Shown: positions 1 through 11,661 of the stretch, piece by piece
Numbering within the stretch: position 1 is the first letter of the stretch
Layout: each line of letters begins with the position of its first letter
Assembly (NCBI GenBank): GCA_013397845.1
Contig: VZTG01005249.1
Coordinates: 62,001 to 126,000 of the forward strand
Source of the DNA: Melanocharis versteri
Taxonomy: Eukaryota; Chordata; Aves; Passeriformes; Melanocharitidae
Reading direction: 5' to 3'
Length of the DNA: 64,000 bases
The notes under the pieces: generated by a model
Seen by the model: the letters and a program-made list of their open reading frames with translations, nothing else
Database searches by the model: none
What the model was told of the DNA's origin: nothing
Translations under genes and position numbers: made by a program

Positions 1-3000
1 AGAATGATTTTCTCAGATTTATACAGGCAAAATCTGATTTGGCTTCATTTTAGGTACTTTGAGTGCTGTTCTTAAGTGCTGATGCGGTAGTTTATGATTT
101 GTAGCTAGAAATCAGCTCCTGATCAGAAAGCATGAAAGAGCTGTTGTTAGTCAGAAGACAGTGTTTTTCTGGTATTGTTAAAAGAATTTAACACCTTCCT
201 CTGATTCTGATACTCAATCAGACTAATTAAATCAATTCAACTTTGCAGCTTCTGGTTATATTTAGAAGGAATTAATTTGCTTTTCTCCTATTTGTTTTGA
301 AGTTATCTTGTCACCACTGATGACTTCTTGCATTGGTTTAGGTTATAGAATTTAATATTTAGCTAAGATCTTGAACATGTGGTGAAGATCTTAACGAATA
401 ATTACACTATTCTAACCAGCTTTTTAAATGATATATTTGTTTTGAGAACCATTCATTTTCTTTATAAAGAAAAGCAAAGCAGATTCTTGCTTTTCCTTTA
501 CCTTGATGTCCTTTTCTGTTCCATTTTAATAGATCACCTCTGCTATATTTCTTTGACCCAAATTAAAGATCTTAATATGGTATTGAAAACAAAGAGGTAG
601 GTGTGAGATGGAATTAAAAGATTATTAGCATACAGCAAGTCACTGGAACTGAAGATACTTTGCAACCATTTCCTGGATTGTCCCTTTGGGAAAGAATCGT
701 ATCTGTTTACCTAGCATGTTCTTAGCTCAGACCTCTTAGGATTTAGAGGATATTGAAAACAGCAATGTGTGGAGGCCAGATATATGCTAGAAGGATAAGG
801 ATGCCTGTGTTTTGCCATGGGAAGTGGAATTATATCTCAATCCTGTGCACAACAAGCTATTTATCATGCTCAGAAAACAGCAGTAGGTAACAAACTTGAA
901 ACCTTTGCAGCTAGGAGACTGTTTATGTATCTCAAAACCTTTTTTCTTGTGAAGAAAGGATTCTCACTTTCATGTCATGTTGCATTGCGGTTTACTGTGG
1001 AGTGCTGCAGTGATTTCTCATTTTAACTTGTTGCATTTTATCTAAGGGTAACTGACGTATATTAATTTGATGTGTCAAATTATACAATGCAGGTCTGAAC
1101 TCATAAGTTTCTCTTTCCTGCGGGCTGTTTAAGGTGATTTCACACTTGTTATGAAATTGCTTGTCCTTTTAGGGAAAAGAGATCTAGCCTTATTGGGGAT
1201 CCAGTGATTTCTTTTTTTGGACTTCAAAATAGATCAGCTACATGGAGTGTGAATGGCGGACAGGGCTGAGGCTTCTGGTCAGTCAGATACAAGGAAGCTA
1301 CTGGACTCTATTCTGACTCAGAGTGAAGGGATTCCGAATTTTAATACCTATGAAGAAACCCTGACATAAGGTATGTCTCTCAGCCAAAGATGGTTAGAGG
1401 TAGTGTTGCTATGAGGATATTTGGGCTCTTGAAGAAGATCTCAGGCTAGGTATGCACTAGTTTAGTCTAGCGTGACAAAATTCAGTGCAAACTTCTGGGG
1501 AAAGGGCTCAAATCCAGCTCTGTGTATGATGCCACATAGGTTCAGGGCTGCTAAAAAAGGCCAGATAATACAGGACCACTTACAATAATGTTGCGAATAT
1601 GTTTAAAGGCAAAGTATTTTATTCTACTGGAAGGATTGATTCTAAATAAAATAATAATAATAATAATAGTAATAATAATAATCATCATCATCAATAATAA
1701 TATTAATCCTTGCTAATGATGCAGAAGATGGCATGAAATTAGTAATAAATTCACTTCTTGTACAAGCTGAAAATTGTTTCCACTATCCTATGTCTTTTGT
1801 GCTACAAAGGAACCGGCTTTGTGCTTGTAAAGGTTTCAGCTATTTTTAGAAGTACACATTCAGTAATAACACATTTAGTGCATGTTTTATTAATAATTTT
1901 CCTGCGGGAGACTCTAGTTACATGTCCGTTATTAGGATTAAATTTTACTCTCTCCATTGCCAGAACTGGCTATAGCTGTGCTAATAGAGAATCATCTTCT
2001 ACCAACTTTTTAATGGAGGCACGGGTAGCTCTATTGGAAGTGAGTAAAAGAAAGAGTGATGGGTCCATTTTTCTCCTCTCAGTTCTCTTGGCAAACCCAA
2101 GAGACAGGAAGAGTTATTAGACAATACAAAATACAATTCTGGCTGTAAAGAAAATTCCCTTTGGTTTTGATTCATCCTTAGTTTGTTATTCTCTTCATCA
2201 CTCTTTTAATCATTGATTTTTTTATAATAGGGATTTCATCAAAACTCCTAATTGTTTTTCTTAAAGAAGATTATTTTTTACAGTGTTACATAAAGTTTTT
2301 GTGAACATCTAAAATTTTAAATTTCTGTCTCTGTGTGTGGGCATGTTTTTTTGTGATTCTTTTTCTCTCTTTTTTTTTTTTTTTCTTTAAAAGGTGTTCT
2401 TTGTACTCCAGTGATTTCATTCTTTCCATATAGCTCAACTTTTGACAACCACAGAAATTACATTCCAAGAATGAAGGGAAAAGGAAAGCCAGTTGGATTT
2501 TGACAAGAATGGACCAACCAATAGCAAAAATAATTTACTTTCTTTTGACATAAATGTGTCAATTTTTGAAAAGTATTTGACTGCTGCCAAAGGTAGACTG
2601 GCATTAAAATCTTTATATTAACCTGACTTTCAGAGAGAAGTGAAGTGAACTTTTATTTTAGGTTTGTCCAAACAGCACTTTCTTTCTAGCTCTTATCTTA
2701 ATGAAAGATTTTACACTATTTTTAAAGTTGGTTGTAATTTTTCATTTGAAAACAGTTTTCTGTTCAATCTAAGATGATGTTTCCCTGTGTGAGTTAAATT
2801 TTTTCAACCTTTCCTTTTCCATTTCCTTCCAGGGGAATTTTTCACAAGGAGAAAAAAATATTAAATGCACATTTTTATGTCAAGGTTTGATTAATTTGCT
2901 TTAATGAGAAAAATACCCTTTTAGCTCTGCTTCTGAAATCTAAGACTGAAAAAACAGAAACCTCTCAGCTCTTCCAAATTTGGTTCATAAATGCATTGGA

Positions 3001-3729
3001 AGATTAAGAACTGTGCTGTGTTTGCCATGTTTTCTGCTTCCACCTAAACTGTTCAGAGAGAGAGTGGTGCTGTGGATTCTCTACTGAAATATTTATACAG
3101 ATGGATATTTCACTGTCTAAAATCCTTCATCTGCATATTTCTCTATATTCCTTCCTGCTGTTTTGAGGTGTAATTTCACATAAAAAGAATGTAAATTAGA
3201 CTCATAATGGGCCGAATTATATTTTATTTACTTGAACTAATGTAAATATCATGATTTGTAAATAGGTAGAAGGCTACATAATATTTTGAAATATATCTGC
3301 AATGTATGTTTTAACATAGTGTCAGTACACATGCATTAACAATTCCACAATAAATTCATGTGTAAAAACCCCACTAACATTTCTAAGATTTATACTGTAA
3401 TGCTGAAGCTTTCTGATTGCTTTATGGAGATTTAAGTTTGGTCAAGTTCAAAAAGGGTAGTTCTGCCATTTCTGTCACTTTTCTTCTTCATAAAGTTGCA
3501 TTGAATTAGATCAAGAAGTACAATAATCAGTTTTATCAGAACAGAAAGAAATGTTGGATTTTAGTGACCTGAATGTGTTACTTTGCTTCATCTTTAACCT
3601 GTATAAGCTACAGAGAGAAGAAAGCTGGGGAAAAGCAGAGGTGGGTCAGTGGGACTTTCCTATTTGTCAGCACTCAGGTTTAAAATGATGCTGAAACTAC
3701 AGCCTAATCCTTGAAAGCTTTTTACTGCT
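1..3729. other. Non-coding AT-rich single-copy DNA
   Basis: I see no coding gene, RNA gene or recognisable transposon here. Open frames are short (up to about 120 codons), rich in Phe, Leu, Ser and Lys as expected from AT-rich DNA, and none resembles a known family. The only distinct structures are the trinucleotide repeat near 1.65 kb and a T tract near 2.37 kb. The stretch ends where the first LTR begins. Confidence 0.7.
1643..1706. repeat. Compound AAT/ATC trinucleotide microsatellite
   Basis: The sequence is a run of TAA/ATA units with one AGT interruption, then four ATC units, then more AAT units. This is a typical imperfect, compound microsatellite. The interruptions suggest an ageing array, but it is long enough to be length-polymorphic. 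No gene is associated with it. Confidence 0.9.
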
Positions 3730-3852
3730 ATTGTGCTTTAACCCCAGCCATTCACCAAGCCTCACGCTGTTTGCTCACTCCCCCACCAGCAGAATCGGGG
3801 AGAGAATCAGAAGGGTAAAAGCTGTAAAACTTGTGGGTTGAGATAAAGACAG

Positions 3853-3858
3853 TTTAAT
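3853..3858 (-). terminator. LTR poly(A) signal (ATTAAA)
   Basis: The minus strand reads ATTAAA, the commonest variant of the AATAAA cleavage signal, about 180 bp downstream of the TATA box of the same LTR. It would mark the end of the R region. This is inferred from position and motif only. Confidence 0.5.
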
Positions 3859-4033
3859 AGGGACAGCAAACGCCATGCACACAAAGAAAACAGGGAATTC
3901 ATTCACTGCTATCCCATAGGCAGGCAGGTGTTGAGCCATCTCCAGCAGAGTGGGGACGCATCATACGTAACAATGACTTGGGAAGACAAACACTGTCACT
4001 CCAAATGTCACTCCCCTTCGTCCTTCTTCCCCA

Positions 4034-4040
4034 CTTTATA
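4034..4040 (-). promoter_or_regulatory. LTR TATA box (TATAAAG)
   Basis: The minus strand reads TATAAAG within the LTR, upstream of the ATTAAA signal in the LTR's own direction. This is the position expected for the U3 promoter, with transcription starting about 25-30 bp toward lower coordinates. The match is direct; activity today is unknown and unlikely given the age of the copy. Confidence 0.55.
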
Positions 4041-4588
4041 CTCTGAGCATGATGCCACATGGTCTGGAATATCTCTTTGGTCAGTTTGGGTCACCTCTCC
4101 TGGCTGTGTCTCCTCTCAACCTCCCATGAACTCCCAACTTCCTTGACAGCATGGCAGTACAAAAAAACAGAAAAAGGCTTGGCTTTCTGTAAGCCCTGCT
4201 CAGAAATAACAAAAAAATTCTCGATATTATTACTACTGTGTTCAGCACAAATGCAAAAAACACAGCCCCATATTAGCCACTATGAAGAAGGTTAAGTCTA
4301 CCCCTGCCAAAAACAGCATAAAAACATATGTTACCCATGTTCTGGAATTGTGTTTTTGTTTGATCACTTATGCTGGAATCGTGATGCAATAGGGAATGTA
4401 CCTTCACTACCTTGAATATTTATGTTTCTTGAAAAATATAGCTGTATATAGATAATATCAACAGAGAGATTATTGGAGACTGATTTAGAATGATATGGGT
4501 AATGGTGATATAATCTTCTATGGTAAATGAATGCAGATTTTTCTTACTGTTTTTAAAGGAAAGTTTTTGTTTTTGTTTTTTTTTTTTT

Positions 4589-4637
4589 NNNNNNNNNNNN
4601 NNNNNNNNNNNNNNNNNNNNNNNNNNNNNNNNNNNNN
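4589..4637. other. Assembly gap (49 N) inside a poly-T tract
   Basis: Forty-nine N bases are flanked by T runs on both sides (T-rich from about 4564 to 4588 and T only from 4638 to 4652). The true sequence is probably a long homopolymer or a T/G-rich tract that could not be assembled. The gap length may be an estimate. Frames crossing it are meaningless. Confidence 0.95.
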
Positions 4638-5923
4638 TTTTTTTTTTTTTTTGTCGTGGGGTGTCTAGTTTTCTTCTTATTGTTGTTATAATACTGTTTT
4701 TCTGAGGTGTCCTACCACTTGCAGAAAGACAGCCAGGAATCCATGCAGTCATGACAGAGCATCACCACCAGAAGCATGAAGTGCTGGCAACATCCCCAAG
4801 CAGTGAGTGGAAATCTGTTGATATGACTGCCCAGCACATTTGATTACCTTTCACCCTCCCACTCCACAATCAACCTCAGTTTTCCTCTTTTTTTGTTTTT
4901 TTCTTTTTTTCTTCATCAGTAGTCATTTATACTAAAATTTTCCCTTCAATAAATGCCCAGAAAGCCTCTGGAGAAACTTTCAGTCCCTCCTGAGGTAGGA
5001 CCACACATCTGACATGTTGTGAGGCCAAGAGGCTGTAAAGGAGCTCTCCACAGGCAGGCATGGCTGGTGCACCAGCTGTCGAGTCACAGTTCTAACTTCC
5101 AAATTTAAGGCACTGTGTCCCTACTTGCAGCCCTTTTTTTCAATGCTTGATTCTCTTGGGAGAGATTTTCTAGCTTTCCCAAAATGGCATGATCAGTGGA
5201 CCTTGACAGCTGCTCCTTTAACAACCGCTATGCATCTGACCACTGACCTTCTGGCTTCCTGTGCATCTGTTGTTGGTCAAAGATCAATCTAAGCCTGTGG
5301 AGAACCTTACTGAATGTACTTTATCTGGCATTAATTATCTCCTTCCAGTCCAACTGATCAAATACACACACATACACAGGTCCTCTGTTACTACTAATTT
5401 TAATTAACATTTTTATGAGTGATAGGCCAAGGAATTTCTGTTATTAATTAGTTGAAGAGCATCTCTTGGGAATGCTGCTAATGTGTCTGGCAAAAGAAAG
5501 GAAATTGTACAAAGAGAGAGGGATATTCATGAATAAAATCTAGGTAAACAGTGCATCAAGATACCAAATCAAGCTTTTTTCAAGGTAAATCTTTGACAAA
5601 TTTACCTTATATACAGAAAAATATCTATCTGATTATGGACTAAATGACTATACACAATATTAAAAGATATTTATTGGATGAATACATAGGTGAAGGAAAA
5701 CTCTTTCCATAAAAAAAGATTTACGAGTCTTGATTCTTCCCGGGTAGCAGAATACCTTTTTATCTGATAGCCCAATGTTGCTGATGTTGGTCAGGCCATC
5801 TGAAATCACAATGGCTAAGCTGAATGGATAATGGATTGTGGAGTTCTGGTGAGTAAGACTCTTCTCCAAACTGTTCCCTTTTTCTCAGCTTTCAACTGCT
5901 GCCATCTTCTTCCTTTTGACATT

Positions 5924-5940
5924 AAAAAAAAAAAAAAAAA
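5924..5940. repeat. Poly-A tract (17 A)
   Basis: An uninterrupted run of 17 A follows ATT. No retroelement body that I recognise precedes it, so I treat it as a plain homopolymer and not as a retrotransposon tail. Confidence 0.85.
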
Positions 5941-6578
5941 GAAGCTGGTACATCAGGATGTCTCACTATGCTTTATATTAAGGAGAAGAGGAAAGTGTGA
6001 AAAGAAGCAAATACTCTCCTTTAGACTTCCTAAATTGCCCTCAACAGTCTGTGACATTTTCTGTGACTACCAATTGCAATGTGCAGCAGCATATCACATG
6101 GTGCCTTGAGTAATTTACTTGTGTTTCTGTGCTGTGAAATCTATGTTCAGAATATTGTCTTATCCCTGGGGAAAAAGGAGAGAGGATGGGGAAAAAGCCC
6201 TGCAAGGAAATATTATTACCTCTACTTGCAGTTCTCTTGTGGTTTTCTGTTTGTTTGGTTTGGTTTTTCAATGAACTAATCTGCCCTTGACCCTAAGACT
6301 ACGAGAATGGATTTCACAAGTCATAATTTGTATACATAACCTACCATCTATTTAAATCTCTTATTTAATCTTTTATCCAACTTCTTGTTTTTCTTAGTTT
6401 TAAATCTCTCAATGTAAATGTAAGGATTTGAGCCTTAATGTAATACTGCTTGTATGCTTTGTTTCTTTCAATTTTTTTAACAATCTTGAAGAGTTTCCTC
6501 AGTGTTTCTGCTTGATTCTCATATGAAAAGGTTAAATATTCAGAGAAAGATGTAAAAATATGGCCATATGAGGGTTGC

Positions 6579-6601
6579 TTGTTTGTTTGTTTGTTTGTTT
6601 T
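6579..6601. repeat. (TTTG)n tetranucleotide microsatellite
   Basis: About five perfect TTTG units in a row, a short tetranucleotide repeat in otherwise unique sequence. Confidence 0.9.
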
Positions 6602-7438
6602 CCAAGGGATTGATTTTTATTGAGAAATAATCCTTCTGTTTTTCTTCCATAGATATCAGGGCTTACCTCTAATCTTAGAATCCAAAGCCTCTAAAATTGC
6701 TTTAGATTTATTTTTTAATTTTCTTTTGCAGATTGGCATGGTTTTCTAACATCTGATTCAATATTACTTATACTGTAGTCTTAACCTTAAACATCTCAGA
6801 AAAATGAGTTATGTTCAGAGTAAAATTTTTTGCTAAAAAAAATTATTGACATTACCTTCATCTGAATTGTTTCCTTTGTCCTTATTTGCAAATTTTGTTA
6901 CTGTTGCTGGGTAAGGTGGAAGGAAGGAAGGAGAAGCTGTATTAGGTGAAAAGGTAGATAACCAATATTTTTGCAATATTTATTTTGTACTGTATTAATT
7001 TGGGAATGACCCTAGTTAAAACCACAGAATTTTAATGGATACAAATTAAGAAGGGACCTCTGAATGAAATCCAGGTTTTTGATCCTAAAAACTATAGCAG
7101 TAGACTTGGCCATCGGTTTCCTGTTGCCTTAGACTCCACGAACTCATCTTACTCCCTTGCATTTTCCTTCCTTGTTCTGCCTCAGCTGAAACAGAAACCT
7201 TTCTGCTTCTCATCCAGGATATGCACTAACTTACCCATTTTCTCTTGTTCCCACTGCTGTGGGCTTTTTCCCTTCTCTCTCATGAAATACATGAGCATCC
7301 CTGGATACTGAGCATCAGCCCAGAGCCTGCGTTTACATAACATAATTCTTTACAGCTTGTGGGCAGAGGTGCAGCAACACTGTACCCAGTGCTGGCCAGG
7401 TGTGTAGAGTCCCTTATTGAGCAAGAAAATGTATTGTC

Positions 7439-7490
7439 TACCCACCTTTGGCAAGGCTCTCCAGCATAAAGGATTCTATGACTCTGTGAA
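7439..7490 (+). mobile_element. Possible eroded CR1 3' end
   Basis: At 7471-7488 the plus strand reads GGATTCTATGACTCTGTG, close to the ATTCTATGATTCT tail that ends CR1 LINEs. The bases before it resemble only faintly the usual CR1 3' untranslated region. It may be a very old CR1 stub or a chance match. Confidence 0.3.
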
Positions 7491-8507
7491 ATACTACTAA
7501 ACTCCACTAAATGTGCTGCTGCATGTTTTTGATATCTTTTCCATTTACAGTTATGAGTTAAATCATGTCTACTTGGTATTTACTGAGAATATCTCTTTTC
7601 TTTCTTTTTTTTTTTTTTGGATTGTTGTTTTTGGGTTGTTTTTTCTTTACAGGTTAGCTTACAGAGATGGTCTCAGTGATGTAAAATGCTTGTCCAGAAG
7701 AATTGACTAGATCCTGAATGGCCATAACTTCAAACAACAGGAAGCCTATTAAGAAAAGCGCTGAAGAAAAGGAAAACTTTTGAATCTTTAGTTGAGCTTG
7801 ATCTTAGTACACTTTGTAAAACAATCTCAGAAGTTTCTTCACCTCTTCAAGAAGCTTCTAAGTAATCTCAAACTTTTCTTGGTTTCTGGACTTTGCAAAA
7901 AATTTGTTTCTTCCTGAAATCTAAGCTCACGTATGTTTTCCCAGCATCATGAAACAGCAAGATAGAACAGATAAACAAACAAAAATATGGAAAAATTAGT
8001 ATCCCACTTTGTGTTCTGTTTCCTGAGTCAGTACATAAATTAGCTACCTCTTTTGCATGGCCATAAAACTAAGAAGAAAAAAGATTAAATTATATACTCA
8101 TAGGATATTACACTGAATAATCTTTAAGTAACAAAGCTTTACGAAGAAGTCATTAAGCTTTTGGAGGATTGTCTCTTCCATTCTGTCTATATTGTTGTTA
8201 CATTCATGTCGATATTTTTAAAACTTTTTTTATGGTGATGTAGATTTTACCTCTAGGAAAGATGATAATCTAATCAATACCATGATCAATATGCTTTGCT
8301 TCCTTTGTAAGAAGGAAGAGACAACAAACTTGTCTAGTTAAAGCCAGTGGCCAGTGTTAGCCAACATCAATTTCTGACTTGTTTTTATTCGGGATTTCTC
8401 TGCTAATTTGGGGGAGGGAAGGAAAAAAATTGAAAAATCCTTTTCTGTGTCTTTGAAAAATGCTTTTTATGGGTCTCGGATTTTTTCCATTAGTTTAAAT
8501 GGATCCT

Positions 8508-8535
8508 TTTATTTATTTATTAATAAATAAATAAA
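8508..8535. repeat. Perfect 28-bp AT palindrome of TTTA/TAAA units
   Basis: Fourteen bases made of TTTA-type units are followed directly by their exact reverse complement, centred between 8521 and 8522, with no spacer. Every base is A or T. Such a sequence can form a cruciform or a breathing, easily melted site. It probably arose by slippage or inversion in a TTTA microsatellite. Confidence 0.9.
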
Positions 8536-9934
8536 TCTCTGTTAATTCTGATTTTCTTCCCAGATAGTGTCTGGTATGTAAACAGCCGCTGCAATTTCTT
8601 GCCAGGATTTCCTTAGCTATCTTCAGTCATATGCCAGAGAGAGCTAAAAGTGCTTCCCTTGAAAACCTGGGATCAATAGGTGGTTTTGGAGCTGATAAGG
8701 TGAATCTACCTTATGAAATTCGGCTTACAGAAAAATATACAAGTGCTAATGATGGGGAAGGTATGTTACTGGCTTTGGCTGCTAATAAGTGATAGAAAAC
8801 TCCGTAGTTTTCATGCTTTCTTAGCAATTTGTCACCTGAGTTCTGGCAAATAGCTTCCATCCTCTCTAGCTCTTCTTGCCAGCCCTTTTTCTGGCTCATG
8901 GAATAAAACCTGTGAGCTCAGACAGGGGCTGCTCTCTCTCCCCTCTAATTGTTCTGCTTTGAAACCATCTGTCTAATGAATTAGTGTAGTGCTTTTGTAC
9001 CATGAGGAAAACAAGTGTGAAGCTGTTAACTTGCTATCCTTGGATGTTTCCTAATAACTTCCTCAAAATAGGTCTAGTCTTTGCCAAATGGATTTTTCTC
9101 ACCTTGTCACGCATGCTTTTACTGTTGTGTTACTGAGGTTAAACAGATGCTGCGTCTACATGGCTACAGCATGTGCAGCTTTCAAACTTGCTCACTGTCT
9201 TTCAGATCACTAAATTAATATCTCTTCTATCCAGCTTTTTAATGTCTGTCACTCTGCAAAAGGCATTTTTCTCTAGCTAGTGATAATTAGATACCTGGTT
9301 AATGTGCTCTGTGTATTTACTCATCATTAGGGTTTGATCCCAAGGTGACAATACTGTCTCTGCTGATAAGCAGGATGAAATCCCCATACATATTCTACTC
9401 CATTAGCTTTCCTAATCATTTTAAAGCAATTGCTCTGAAGATTTCTGAGTGTGATTCCCATAAAATGCATCTTTCCCTGACCTCATTCTCCCTTTAAAAG
9501 GTGAGGATTTTGACTTTCTTTTGCAATCTTAGGCATTGCTGACTTGTCCACTCTGTATCCAGTTTATACTGTGGGATGCTATCTGGAAAGTTTCCAGTTT
9601 CCTTGGTCAACCACAGGGTATGTGCATGCCAGAGCAGTGAGAATGATGTGCTGCTGGTCCCCAGAGACACTGTAGCACCATCTGTGAAGAAATGTTATGG
9701 AAGAGGCTAATTTAGGTTCTGCTTTGGTTGGATAGACAAGAAAAAGTAACTGTCAATATTTGTAAAGGTAGAGAAGATCAAAGACATAGAGCAGATTTCT
9801 GGAAATTCTTTAGAAGCAAAGCTGAGAATTTGGATTAGTTTCACGTTAGAGAAAGTACACGAAGACTTCTGGAAATTTAATGTAATGCAGCTTTACCATT
9901 AACCGGTATGTGAATACAGCATGATCAGGAGATC

Positions 9935-10131
9935 AGAATCACAGAATCATTATGGTTGGAGAAGACCATCAAGTCCAATCTTTAAGCCATCACCACCTTA
10001 TCAACTAGAGCAGAGCACTAAGTGCCACATGCAGTGGTGTCTTGAGCACCTCCAGAGATGGTGTCTCCACCACCTCCCTGGGCAGCTATTCCAATGTTTA
10101 ACAATCCTTTCTGCCTTAATCAACATCTGCA
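9935..10131 (-). mobile_element. CR1 LINE fragment, 3' end
   Basis: The left edge, AGAATCACAGAATCATTATG, is the reverse complement of the CR1 3' tail, and the following 190 bp read as the reverse complement of the CR1 3' untranslated region. CR1 is the main LINE of birds and moves by target-primed reverse transcription, which leaves 5'-truncated copies like this one. Only the last 200 bp are present, so no reverse transcriptase is encoded. A short plus-strand open frame over it is an antisense by-product. Confidence 0.9.
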
Positions 10132-11642
10132 GTTATTACTTTTAAATGTTTAAAAATCTATCTATCTGGTAGTAAATGTACCAAGACACTGATGTTTAGT
10201 ATTAGCTCAGTTTTTCCAGAGCTCAAAAAAGAACTTCAAGACATTTCAGTGTAAAATATTAGGATTTTTGAGTAGGCTTCAGAAATGAAGACTTATATAG
10301 CTATTTTCCAAATTAATTTGTTTTCTTTGTAAAATTTACACTTTAAATACATTATTCTGTGCACCATTGGGCTGCTAATATGCTTGTTTCTTTCAAAACT
10401 TGATTCCAATTTATTTTTAGCCACATGCAGTTGCTGTGGATGAATGGTTTTTTGCCTCTAAATGGAATTTTTAAAAAAATTCTAGAGAGTAAAATTTCAA
10501 ATAAATGCAATTTAAATTATATAAAAATATTAAAATTAAAATAAAAAAGTTAAAGCTGAAAGTATGCCAACTGACAATGCTTTTCAAAATTTGCTACATA
10601 GATGTTTTCAGATCTTAAAGGACCAATAAGTACTTACTCATCAGAGTTCCTTATACATGAAAGTTTTCAGAATATTCATTAATTTGCTCTCTAAATCATG
10701 CCTGTTAGCCTCCTGTTAACAGAGCCTTGTGATGAGATCTTTGGCCTCTCTTTATTATTAGCACTACATATCCTGAATTTTGTTCAGTTTTGTGATAAAA
10801 GAAAATAATATGAAGTGATGATTTTTGGAACTCTGGAAAAAAGTGCTTAGTTTAGAAATATCTTTAATGCCATAAAATGCTGTGAGATGCATGCATTGCA
10901 TGTTCTCAAGAGCCTTTGGAAAAAAGGGTTTATCAAAAAAATGTTGCTCCATACAGGGAATGCTCTTTGTGAGTGTCTTTTCACTATAAAGCTTACAAAT
11001 CCCATCAGGTGCTGTAAATGTAGTGTTGCTTTGTTTATTTGTTTTTATTGATTAATACCAAATATACCAAGCATTTCAGTGTGAAAACGTCAGTGGTGTT
11101 TATAGTGAAAACAAGACATTTTTCTACCCAAAGCACTTCAAGATTAACTACCTGACATGTGTCATTACGTGGGTGATAGTTATGTGGAAGGTCTTCCTCT
11201 TTTCATATTTTAACTACATACTGTGAGGGAGACATACAAGAAGAATTGCCTCATTAAAATGTGAATTTTGCAGTTATGAAAAGCATAATGATTTTTAAAC
11301 CTTGCAACACGAATGTTAAATTACTTCAAAGGCTTGTATTCATGGGTAGAACACTATCCATCTGAAAGGAACAATTAATGTGAAGAGATTCACAATTATG
11401 AAGTACCAAGGTTTAATGAACTTTAACAAACGTTTTCTCTAAATGCTTTTAAGGTCTTAAACAAGGTTCATCACACCAAAAACTTGATAGAAAGGAAAAA
11501 TTGATAATTTGAGGTAGGTGCAAATTAACCATCAAAGTAATATTTTTTTTTTATTAATGTATTGATTTAAGTAAAAAGGCACATTAAGATTTTTCTTTAT
11601 CCAAGAATAAAATTTGAATCTGTCCCTGGTACTGTCAGAAAA

Positions 11643-11661
11643 TTTTTTTTTTTTTTTTTTT
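11643..11661. repeat. Poly-T tract (19 T)
   Basis: An uninterrupted run of 19 T with no recognisable element attached to it. Confidence 0.9.

Larger units (their letters stand above)
3730..4320 (-). mobile_element. Solo LTR of an avian endogenous retrovirus (ERVL-like)
   Basis: This roughly 590-bp block is GC-richer than its flanks and reads, on the minus strand, as a bird LTR type that I recognise from many bird genomes; the ERVL-like assignment is from memory of those repeats, not a search. On the minus strand it begins near 4320 and ends near 3730. A TATA box (4034-4040) and, about 180 bp downstream, an ATTAAA poly(A) signal (3853-3858) sit in the order expected of U3-R-U5, which supports the orientation. 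No gag, pol or env sequence lies on either side, so it is most likely a solo LTR left by recombination between two LTRs. The right end has CATA where a CA terminus is expected, and I could not find a convincing target-site duplication, so the ends are good to about 5 bp. Short open frames inside it are by-products. Confidence 0.8.
4653..9934. other. Non-coding AT-rich single-copy DNA
   Basis: No gene is supported. The stretch holds an A tract at 5924-5940, a TTTG microsatellite near 6.59 kb, a possible CR1 stub near 7.47 kb and a perfect AT palindrome at 8508-8535. A minus-strand open frame at 8711-8899 (62 codons) is unusually rich in charged, helix-forming residues, but its possible splice sites are weak and I could not match it to any family. 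Confidence 0.65.

Noticed and set aside
4420..4752. Frames running through the N block
   Set aside because: They cross an assembly gap and homopolymer, so the translation has no meaning.
5924..5940. Poly-A tract as the tail of a processed pseudogene or SINE
   Set aside because: No gene-like or tRNA-like body and no target-site duplication is visible upstream.
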